NCBI RefSeq assembly: GCF_963678635.1
Contig: NC_087066.1
Span: 3,660,485-3,724,484 of the forward strand
Direction of reading: 5' to 3'
Source of the DNA: Symsagittifera roscoffensis
Lineage: Eukaryota; Xenacoelomorpha; Acoela; Convolutidae
DNA length: 64,000 nucleotides
Both the position numbers and the translations under genes were made by a program. The notes beneath the pieces are model-generated. The model was given only the letters and a program-made list of their open reading frames with translations. It did no database searches and had not been told where the DNA came from. This document shows, piece after piece, positions 53,599 through 63,035 of the stretch (position 1 is its first letter; every line of letters starts with the position of its first letter).

Positions 53599-53744
53599 TC
53601 TTCAAAAACGATTATTTTCAATTCAAATTTATGTCTAGAAACTGCTTAGTTCTGATTGGTTGAAAATTTTTGTTGAAAACTCTAGAACTTTCGACGTCAT
53701 TACAATAAAAGGAAAATTGTTTGGGTGGTGACGTCACTTCTAAT

Positions 53745-56587
53745 TATAAGCTAGCAATTATACTTCTAACAATAATGCTTTTGTTTCCAGCTTGGAACTT
53801 CTGGCTGAAAACAGAAATTTACAAACGAGAACCAAGTTTCAAGAAATCGAAAACATTGTCAACGATTGAGTCAAATTTTTTTGATAAACTCAACGCTAAA
53901 ACGTTAACTAAAAGATTAGAAGTCTTAGATTATGAAGATGAAAGTGTTGAGGATGGCGACGAAGATGACATGTCGACACAATTCTTAAGAAATCAAATAA
54001 ATCAACTGATCGACTTGAAACAGCATTTAGAGCGCTATGTTAATACTTTACCGGTGTTCGGCTTCAATTGCTGCAGATACGATCTGAACCTTATCAAAAC
54101 TTCTTTGATTCCATACCTTATTTGTGATACAGAAATCGAACCAACTGGCAATTTAAAAAAAAACATATGAGTTCATATCATCCAATTTTGGAGATGTTCG
54201 GTTCCTGGGCATAATGAAGTTTCTTGGAGGTGCAACAAACTTGGATTCGTTTCTGAAAACCTATAAAGCAAGTGAAACCAAAGGTTTTTTCCCTTACGAA
54301 TGGTATGACAGTCCAGACAAGCTTGACTGTACGGTATTGTCTCCATATGAAGCCTTTTTCAGCAAACAGAAAATTCTTAACCCTCTTGAGAAAGATTTCA
54401 ACGATCACAAAAAACTGGTTAATGGAAGACTTAATCAACAAAATGCGCTGAAAAGGTTACGTATTCAATCAGTACCACCAACAGGTTTTGAAAATTACTC
54501 TTTTTTGAAAAACATCTGGAAACAACACAGCATCATTACCTTCAAAGACTTCTTTTGTTGGTATAACAACACCGATGTTGTTCCTACTCTTGAAGCTATG
54601 CAAAAAAAAAAACGAAAGAGTTTTACCATGATAAGGGAATTGACATGCTGAAACTGGAATATACGCTTTCAAATCTTGCCAATATCTGCTGACACAAGTC
54701 GACAAATCACAAATTTTACCAGTGCTTTGTATGAGACGAGCATTTATGTGAGAAAATTAGAAAACACATGACTGGCGGTCCATCAATAGTTTTTACGCGA
54801 AAAGCTGTTATCGATCAAACATATATTCGTAACTCAATTTGGAATTGACGCTAGCCAGTTATATCCATTCTCAATGTGTCAAGAGATGCCGACCGGATTT
54901 ACACAACGTGGGAGTATGACTCTGGATCTGATCAGTTTAAAGCTAGAAATAAAAGAACAAGAAAATTCCAGAATATAGTTATGCCCTTCTATCAATAATT
55001 GAGACCAGAGTGTAAAATTGAGAGTTTTTACACAAACGGAAAGTAGAAGAAAATTGACTGTTTTCATGATGATGGTTATTGCGATCACTGAAAAACAGTA
55101 TTTGAAGCTATGCGTTGCTACTCTCAATTCTGCTCATGCCAAAAAACCGTCAATCGTTGTCAGAACAAGATAATGAAGGAGGAAATAAGAAGCGAGAAAT
55201 GGATGAGTAGAGACGAGAGTACATAAAAGAAAGAGGTTACAAAACTCAGGAAATGCGGGAATGTGAGTGGTGGGAGCATTTCAAAACAGAATCTTCAGTC
55301 AAGAATCATGTCAAGACAGTTTTTCGTACAAAAGACCTCTGTCTACTAATTTCTTCTTGAAAAAATAAAGAAAGGATCTCTTTTTGGCTATGTGCAATGC
55401 AATTCAATAGTTCCCGACGATTTGAAGCCTACATTTTCGAATTTTCCTCCAATATTCAAAAATATTGATGTCTGCCGAAACGATATTGGAGAATACAAGA
55501 AAAACTATGACGAAGAAAACGATTTGCTGAAAAACCTACAATGAAAGTTGATTTCCAGTTTTAAATTAGAAAATAAAAGAATCATCACACCTCTTCTTAA
55601 CTTCTGTCTAAGTCTTCGACTTCAATGTACAAAAATTTATCGGTTTGTTGAGTACACACCTGGGAAATGTTTCAACAATTTTGTTCAATTTGTTGTTGAT
55701 GCTCGACGAGAAGGAGACAAGAATCCACATTCTGGAGTTGTTGCTGAGACGATGAAGCTTTTCGGTAACAGCTCGTACGGTTATCACAATAGGGACAGAT
55801 CCAGACACACAATAACAAAATATCTCGACGATGAGAAGACACACGAAGCGATAAATGAGAAGTTTTTCAAGCGATTGAATGTTGTGAAAAAAGACTTATA
55901 AGAAGTAGAACTAATGAACTCAGCAATTGAACATAGAGAATTAATTATTGTAGGCTTTTTCATTCTTCAATACGCCAAAATTAGGTTGTTGGATTTATAC
56001 TACAACTTCTTCCACAAGAATTGCGATGAGAAAAAAATCGAGAAGTTGGAGATGGATACGGACTCTTTGTATCTAGCATTACCTGGACTGTTGCATATAA
56101 GATAAGAAGAAAATTCAGTGGATAGTAATTCGTCGGTATGATTGTAGAGACGACTTTATAGCTGACGCAGATAAATATTTTTTTTCCATTTTTCACGTAC
56201 ATGCTGCGCTGTTTACAAAAAGCCTGACATACGAGATTCTGATTATTCAAAGAAGAATTTCATTGCACTGAAATGTTGTGCCTGTGCAGCAAGACGTATT
56301 GCCGCTATGATAGTAAGAGCGACATATTAAAACTTAGCAGCAAAGGACTCAACAAAAGAACGCAAGAAGACGCTGGGGATCGGCCAATGTCTAAATACAG
56401 ACGAGTTCCTAACGAAGCTGAGAATTTGAAGTCGACCAATCGCAGATTCAAAACTTTCAACCATTTAGCTGGAACATATGAACAAACTAAAAAAGGACTC
56501 AGTTACTTTTACCCGAAAAAGGAGGTACTTGATGAAGGAATACCTAATAAGCCATTTGAATTTGTAAATTTAACCTATAAACTGTAG
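53745..56587 (+). pseudogene. Maverick protein-primed DNA polymerase B, main part (broken)
   Basis: In order on the plus strand: Exo II region FGFNCCRYDLNLIK (about 54,055), Exo III-like region with SFLKTYKASETKGFFPYEWYD, WYNNTDVVPTLEAM (about 54,560), TGGPSIVFTRKAV (54,772), palm motif A GIDASQLYPFSMC (54,841-54,879), motif B KLFGNSSYG (55,755-55,781), motif C MDTDSLYLAL (56,052-56,081), and a thumb-proximal KGLNKR (about 56,343). The stop at 56,587 is about 55 bp from the right terminal repeat. These motifs identify protein-primed PolB, the replication enzyme of Mavericks. At least five frameshifts or stops inactivate it. Confidence 0.9.
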
Positions 56588-56639
56588 TAAAATTTCATGA
56601 TGCAATGATTTCTATGTTATTTAACTTTTCAACTGTAGT

Positions 56640-57196
56640 AAAACAATTTACAGTAATTCAATTTTTTTTTCTCAAAAATTTTTTGACGTTTGAGTAGGTT
56701 TCATAATGGATTCAGGTAGATAAAAAGTAAGAGTATCTGAAAATTGTTATTAGATCGAATTGTAACAAATCTTATTGTGTTTTGAAGTTTTTTTTGAAAA
56801 TTTTTCAGTTTTTATGACAAAAACTCCAAGTTTTTTCCCAAAAACTCTTACCACTACTTTAACATGAAACAAAAACTAATTACATAACCTTCATTACAAA
56901 ACCTACACATAATCAACCTTTGATAACTAACAATTAGATAACGGGCGCCGGAAATTTTGCGAAAAAACCAGACATTTCAACACAAAATCCAAAAAAAGTC
57001 GTTTTTCTTACCATTATTTTACCATCACACAAACCTTAAAACCTTACCATTGGTTATCTCTATCTTAAATTAATACAGTGTAGACTCTATACCCAATCTT
57101 AATACATAGCTGGATGACCGGATGATCTATTCCCTATCTTATTACATGGGGTTCACCCAACTACCCCCCCCCACTTCAACCACAACATATACTACT
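56640..57196 (-). repeat. Maverick right terminal inverted repeat
   Basis: Complement of the left terminal repeat, ending CATATACTACT. It is longer than the left repeat and keeps a GATAACGGGCGCCGGAAATT segment lost there. Contains a C9 run near 57,164-57,172 and TGACCGGATGATC. Confidence 0.9.
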
Positions 57197-57202
57197 AGCG
57201 CT
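57197..57202. repeat. Maverick target-site duplication, right (AGCGCT)
   Basis: Second copy of the 6-bp sequence found at 16,974-16,979, directly after the right terminus. Confidence 0.8.
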
Positions 57203-57493
57203 GTTAATTGGTGTCTGGAGCGGCAAGAATTCCATCTGTGAAATAGTGGTAATTTAATATTACCGTTAAGCAACTCTGCCACTTAAAAGTATAGATTTGG
57301 AACATAGCTGCTCATTTGTTAACTATTTCTGATCATAACAATCAGTTGGTTATTTCAATTAATCTTTTAACTTTGTTATAGTCCTAATTTTTACAATTAG
57401 ATTAGCGTAATTAGTATCTTTTAAATGCGCGTCCTTTAAATATCCCTTTTTCCATGTTGTCTAACTGGTACCTTATACAGTATTTTTTTTACA
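57203..57493 (+). repeat. Putative 5' LTR remnant (R-U5) of an older gypsy element
   Basis: This AT-rich 290 bp ends ...TTTTTTTTACA directly before TGGCGCAGCC, exactly as the LTR/primer-site junction of the intact element. It is therefore probably the end of a 5' LTR. Its first part would then lie on the other side of the Maverick (sequence ending at 16,979, which contains a TATAAG box). No second LTR was found in the window. Confidence 0.5.
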
Positions 57494-58470
57494 TGGCGCA
57501 GCCGAATGAATCAAACATAAGAGGACCTGGAAAGTTTTTTGAACAACTCGACTAACGAAATATACCAACTGGGAAAAATGGATAGAAAGGTTACATCTGA
57601 CAATTATAGAGAAAGACTCAGTAGACATAGATGATGTCATCAACCCAAAAGATCACCATCAATTACAATTTCCGATCCCTGAGCAACCGGTAGAAAACAA
57701 AGATGCTGCACAGCGAAATAGAGAAGCGAGAGATATAAAGCACCACAAACCAACTATACCGAAGAAGTGAAGAGAGGTAGACAAGGAGATATTTCTAAAA
57801 TCAATGGACTTCAGGTTGGAATTGTTGATGAAAAGCTGAAACCTCAGCTCTACTCAGCCTTAGACAAAGATATACAAAAATGTTTGGGCCCAAGAACACA
57901 GGAAAAAATTCTCGGCATCAAATTTGCCGAAGTCTGTCACTTACTGGAAACTATTGTTGCTACAGGGACAAATCTCACAAATGAACGTTTTAAATATTTT
58001 GTTTTAAAAACATGTAGCTCTAAAATTGTTGACGAAACTCTTACGGAGCTAGCAAAAAATTTTTGTCTCGGATATTTAAAGGCAGATTAGTGAGAAACAC
58101 TTTCTCAACTAGCATGAGAGTTGTAGAGCCACAGAAGAGAATCTGACAGATTTTTCAACCCTGGAAAACATGTAAGCGTACGTACTTTTAAATAACAAAA
58201 ACACAGAATTCACCAACAGTAGGTGAAAACTACCAATGCAAGTTTCCCAAAACTAAGTTAAAATGAAAAAAAAAACCAACCCTCAAAATATCAAAAACTC
58301 AAAAGTGTACAAACTCCGGTAAACTATTCAAAAAAGTTATCCCTAAAAATGTCCTGCTAGAGAAAAATTGTGCGTTAACTGCGGCAGTAAGACCCACCTA
58401 AAGTTCAAAAAAGCCCAAACATACAAACTCGGATAATGAGTCCAATCACCAATAGCAATACCCTTCACTG
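57493..58470 (+). pseudogene. Gag of an older Ty3/gypsy element (decayed)
   Basis: Starts MAQPNESN from an ATG formed at the LTR/primer-site junction, like the intact element. In shifting frames it then shows NWEKWIERLHLTIIEKDSV (compare EWEKWNQQLFLGIIAKDGM), then ENKDAAQRNREARDIK, a 107-residue open stretch (57,767-58,090) with QLYSALDKDIQKCLGPRTQ and FKYFVLK, and a zinc-knuckle remnant CVNCGSKTHLKFK near 58,370-58,410 whose last Cys is lost. Frameshifts abound. No pol is recognised downstream. Confidence 0.75.
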
Positions 58471-59239
58471 GAATCCCTTTTTCCTGTTAAATTAGACAGC
58501 TTTAGAAAAACATCAATCGACGAATTGAAAGTAAACCAGAAAAATTTGAGATTTTTTTAAAAAGTTTATTCAGACGCAAAGTATTGTTTTCTACGTTTGT
58601 ACATGAGAGTTCGCCAAAGTTGAAACGGTGAATTTGAAAAACGCTGATGAAGAGACCGTCTCAATTGTCTGAGACTGACTGAAATCCGAACTGATTGAAA
58701 TCCGAGCTACAACAATCAGAGTTTTCATCGTTATATTAGAGGTGATGAAGTGATTGAATTATTTTCTGTAGGAAGTCAAAAATTAAATCGTTGTCGGCAA
58801 GCGTTTTCATTAGCAGTTCGCGTCACTGGCGAAAAACCCATATCGAAAAAACCGTGACTAGTGTTGGACAGGATCGGCGGGTTAATTGCAACCACCGTCG
58901 GGTCAAGTCAGATTTGAATCCCGATAACCACTTGCAGTCGAATAACATTTGTAAAATTTAAATCCGCGGCCTTTTCTAGTTTTGTAGCTTTTTTGTAGCT
59001 TTTTTGTTTGTGGTCTAACGAGGCGACCAAAGCCAGCGCTTTAGAAGCACCAAAAGTGAAAATAAAACGAAAATGAAGAAGTTAGAAAATTTAGAAAAAA
59101 AATGTTTCTGTTGTTCAAGTTGATTACTTAAAAAAATTTAAGCGTCAACAGTGTCCCAGACAGAGTTTTTCCTCTCCCTGTAGCACGAAGAAAATAAAAG
59201 ACAAATTGAAGAAGAAACATTATCAAAACTACAATAGCC
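58471..59239. other. No gene recognised
   Basis: Could be the decayed continuation of the gypsy element after gag, but no protease or RT motif is visible. A B-box-like GATTTGAATCCCG at about 58,911 has no tRNA fold around it. Confidence 0.4.
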
Positions 59240-59324
59240 CTTCATGCCGATTAGTTTGTTTTAGCATTTATGTGTTAATTTTTGTCGTCTCGTTATGCAT
59301 GAAATTGGGCATACAGTGTAAATA

Positions 59325-60303
59325 CCCGTACAGAAATAAAAGAAAAATACAGATATGCCCAGGGTTAATCCATTTGTTGTTGTGAGATTGCATATCTGCC
59401 CTGAACTGTATCAGACATGTTCAGACCTGGAAGATACAACAATTTTAATGTTACGGAAATAAAATAAAAATACAGATATGCCCAGGTTGAATCCATTTGT
59501 TGTGAGATTGCATGTCTGTCCTGAACTGCATCAGACATGATCAGATCTGAAATTTTTTTTTGAAATTTTCGAATGAGTTCTGAACTTTTGTCACGTGTCT
59601 TGTTTTTTTCATTAAAAATAGTTATTTTATCAAATAACACTAAAACTCGTTTAAAATCACGTCCTTATTTAGATCTAGTATTTAGTGGAAAAGAGCCCAA
59701 TTATGTGGTTCATTTTCTTGTTCTTCAACATCTAGCAAGTGTTTTAGTTAAAATATTGAAAATAAAACATTTCAATAAATCTTTTAAACAGCTTGTTTTT
59801 TTGCCTTGTTTGCAAAAAAAAATTGATCAAAACTGTTTTTAGACCCTTGAATCGATCTACCCCGGAGTCTTTTTGAAGTTTTAGTGAGTGGAAATCTATC
59901 CAACAAAAACTTGGAAACCAGATCTGAGCATCGTAAAATCTTGCCTATTTCAGATCTTGTCCAGACATGGTGCATGTTTCGTTTGGACATGGACATGTCT
60001 GAATCAGGACTGAGGCAGGCATGGATTCCATCACAAAAGCAGATCTGCTCAAGGCCTGATTCAGACCTGGGGCACACATGGGTCAGACCTGCTGCAGATC
60101 TGCACCAGGTCTGACCCATGTGTGCCCAGGTCTGAATCAGGCCTTGAGCAGATCTGCTTTTGTGATGGAATCCATGCCTGCCTCAGTCCTGATTCAGACA
60201 TGTCCATGTCCAAACGAAACATGCACCATGTCTGGACAAGATCTGAAATAGGCAAGATTTTACGATGCTCAGATCTGGTTTCCAAGTTTTTGTAAGGTAC
60301 GGG
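59325..60303. mobile_element. TIR element flanked by TA, with internal palindrome (979 bp)
   Basis: Ends are CCCGTAC and GGTACGGG, next to TA on both sides (59,323-59,324 and 60,304-60,305). Removing it restores the continuity of the surrounding dispersed repeat. It contains two direct repeats of about 80 bp (59,346 and 59,468, with AATACAGATATGCCCAGG and TCAGACATG.TCAGA) and a 391-bp foldback. TA flanks and short TIRs suggest a non-autonomous Tc1/mariner-type or similar element. An 89-codon plus frame (59,573-59,842) has no recognised motif. Confidence 0.65.
59903..60293. repeat. Near-perfect 391-bp palindrome
   Basis: Runs from ACAAAAACTTGGAAACC to its complement, with arms of about 195 bp and a centre near 60,098. 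I find essentially a single length difference (an extra G in GGGGCACACATG of the left arm). The sequence is built from CAGACATG/CAGACCTG phrases. Frames on the two strands are mirror images and not genes. Confidence 0.9.
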
Positions 60304-60545
60304 TATATCGACTGCAGTTGGCACAATTTTTCTCCATCAATAGTTTTTTCGTTTATTAGTGCCAAACTCGAGGACTTGGAACATTATACAAAAGAAAAAG
60401 AAATGAAGCGTTTAAAGTGCGGATATAAATAGTGGAAGTTTTCCATGAAATATTCCGTGGTTCAAGTGCTCCATTATAGGTAGAATATCCACAAGTTAAT
60501 GCTTTTTTTTCCGCAAGGGACCTCGCAATTATTTGTCTAATTCAG

Positions 60546-62810
60546 AAAGCGAGAGAGATTCGATACTATAATCCTTTCCATTGTTAGTGTATTAACTGAA
60601 TTGCTATAAAAACAAAAACAGAGTCAACCTCTTGATTTGGATCGAACTTGCAGTGGAAAAATATCGGACCCTTTTTGTCCCAATCTTTTTTTCATTTCAC
60701 TTTTTCATTTATCTTTGGAAACGGGCGTCAAAAGATACCCCATACCGGAATGCGATTATCGCATACAACCTGCTACAGCAAGCAGGTCGTTCGCCCATCG
60801 TATTGTCTTAATTTGCTCCCTTTTCCTCATATTGCTAGTTGAAAATGTGCCAATTTGTTCCTATATTCCCAAAATAAAAGCGTGCACGAAATATTTGATC
60901 ACACAAAGACACATGCGCAGAAACACTCACGCGTTGAACAAGTGAGGATTTGTCTTTTTTTTCAGGCTGCGAAGAATTTTTTCGATATAGTATCCGTTTT
61001 TTAATATTTTCAAGTCAGTGTAACACAACGGTGAAGTACAAAAATGTGTGGTGGTGATGGCTTCAAGTTAAACTGAGCTAGTAAAGGAAAAGAGTAATTT
61101 CATCTTTTAAAAAATGAAAAATAATTCCACGCGTGGAATAAGATGCCTGCCCCTGAGCCGAAGGAAATACACATCGACAGTGTAAGAGACGACAAATTAA
61201 AAAAAAGGACAAGGGCTCAAAAAACTTGTCATGTCTGTCATGTCTAGAGTCGAAGTGAAAAATTCTTACAGACAAGAAGATCTCAAAATAAAACTGTCGT
61301 TGATTTTCGTAAAATGATTTTGACATCCATATGCAGTCTAATGTTTTATTTCTCGTTTTTGGGAAGCAAAAAGAAGTACCTTATAATTAATGTCATTCAA
61401 CAACGGCTATCGACACTCGCTTGTTCCTAATAGCTTTCTCCTAACTGAATAAAAATATACCGAATAAAACCCTTTTTTTGTTTGAAAAACAAAAAACTAA
61501 CTTTAAACCATTCTCTTTTTAAATTAATAGTTCAAGTATCGCTCGAGATTCGACATCGCAGTAAACACGTTTTTTTTTGTTTAGAACAATAACATATGAA
61601 CCGATTCAATCAATGTTGTAAGGTATACTTTGGATTAATTGTCGTCCTAATTGTTTTTCGGCCTGACAGCCTTCGATAGAATTGGGGAGAGGGGAGGAAG
61701 ATAGAGCGCATTTTTATTAGTCTTTTCTTCCTCATTTTTGTTTCCCTTCCCTTTCCTAGTCAGCAAAGTAGAAAAGTAAAAAATATCGAGCAGGGATAAA
61801 ATGCTCTAAGGCACAAGGCGACAATATAATAATAGAAAACACAAGCTCAAAATCCACCAGAGATCCTACAGTCAAATCGTTGCAAAGCGCCGATCGAACT
61901 AGTAATCCAAATTGGTAAAAGGTGAAATTTTATCCCGTTTATCTGCTGGTCATACAACCCCTTACTCCTCATAACACACCATAGAGAAGCATACAAGGCA
62001 TAGCCCTTATTTAGCTAAGAGAGAAACATAGAAATATCAACGCTTTTGACAGATCCCCGATCCGACTTGCACTTACGTTCCAAGGTTTTGACATACCAAA
62101 TATAAGGGCTAGTTACTAACTACGCTTCACTACAAATACCATATAGCAAAAATTATAGGTACTTGGTGCTTTAGTTAAACCTACTTACAACCAACGAATC
62201 GATCGATTTTTATTTTTCTCCTTCACTTCCACATAGCTTACTTAGTAATTTTAACTGGCTCAACTCACTCTGTTTATTATTCTCCGGTGCTCCCACAATT
62301 TTACTGTTAGTTTCGCCGCTGGAGAGAAAACTGGACAACATTACAGTTATAGAATTTCCATTTAAACTGGTAAGTCAAACAACACTTACAGCATGTTTTA
62401 CGATGATTTCTCAGTATAAACAAGCTTTGAAATGTCGAAAACACATTAGAACTTTAAATTTTTACAGGTTTGATTTTGTGATTTCTATTATATACTAAAT
62501 TAAGAATTTATCGTATTATCTAAATTAAGCATTTAGTTTTTGAAAAATTATAGTCTTAGACAGCGACGTTTTCAACCTTTAGCTAATTTTGTTCCCCAAA
62601 TCATATCGGCGGGTTTCTTAATCTTGTAAATTTTTATCATTTTCTGCAGAAAAAACTTCAGTGCCTTAACGTTGAGCTTCCAGAATTTTTTCTAAACTTT
62701 TTCTTGTTTTAGAATGACCTGCCGGGTTATAGTGATCATCAATGTTTTGCAAGAATCTAATATTTTTTGCAACAATTAACAAAAATTTTTAAAATTCACT
62801 TATATCATCT
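60546..62810. other. No gene recognised
   Basis: A 102-residue plus frame (60,637-60,945) contains a hydrophobic segment (HRIVLICSLFLILLVENV) but no recognised domain. The second plus frame inside it starts at 60,648. The remaining short frames are on both strands. I see no terminal repeats. It could contain host exons or introns that cannot be recognised by eye. Confidence 0.4.
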
Positions 62811-63035
62811 AAGCGAAAATTCGGAAACGTTGAAACATCTTGCATGAATCATGCAAGACTTTGCAATTTTCTGACCTGAAGCTCGGATTGTGAAATCTTG
62901 GAACGTTTTGAAACTGGAACGTTTTGTATGTTTTGGATCTTGGAACGTTTTGTAAAATCTTGGAACTGATGTTGTATAAAATATAGAAATGGAGCGAAGT
63001 TTGCAAAATTTAACTTTCTCCCAAGGCACAATTAA
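62811..63035. repeat. Short GGAACGTTTTG repeats
   Basis: CTTGGAACGTTTTG and variants occur at least four times between about 62,895 and 62,965 with uneven spacing. The apparent 60-74 residue minus-strand frames here overlap each other in different frames, as expected of a simple repeat rather than a gene. Confidence 0.5.

Larger units (their letters stand above)
16980..57196. mobile_element. Maverick/Polinton DNA transposon, about 40.2 kb, decayed and enlarged
   Basis: Mavericks are self-synthesising virus-like transposons with protein-primed polymerase B, retroviral-type integrase, adenain-like protease, packaging ATPase and jelly-roll capsid proteins. All are recognisable here: protease, small membrane protein, major capsid, basic core-like protein, penton-like protein, integrase and ATPase on the minus strand, and polymerase on the plus strand next to the right end. 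Ends are AGTAGTATATGTTG and its complement, flanked by AGCGCT. The size is about twice that usual for the family. The excess comes from tandem copies of the left arm, an amplified cargo region and a nested 7.25-kb retrotransposon. Every conserved gene carries frameshifts or stops, so the element cannot be autonomous. Confidence 0.92.
59240..60545 (+). repeat. Dispersed repeat, copy split by a later insertion
   Basis: The left part (59,240-59,324) and right part (60,304-60,545) together match 12,690-13,015 in the same order. Between them lies a 979-bp element with inverted ends. Shared landmarks on the right side include ATTAGTGCCAAACTCG, AAAGTGCGGATATAAA and TCCGCAAGGGACCTCGCAA. Confidence 0.8.

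Noticed and set aside
58895-58930. GATTTGAATCCCG resembling a tRNA T-arm
   Set aside because: No surrounding cloverleaf or A box. Probably chance.
59884-60324. Two nearly identical proteins on opposite strands
   Set aside because: Mirror images generated by the 391-bp palindrome.
60637-60945. 102-residue plus frame with hydrophobic stretch as a host gene
   Set aside because: No recognisable domain, no homologous copy and no convincing exon structure. Kept only as an unannotated region.
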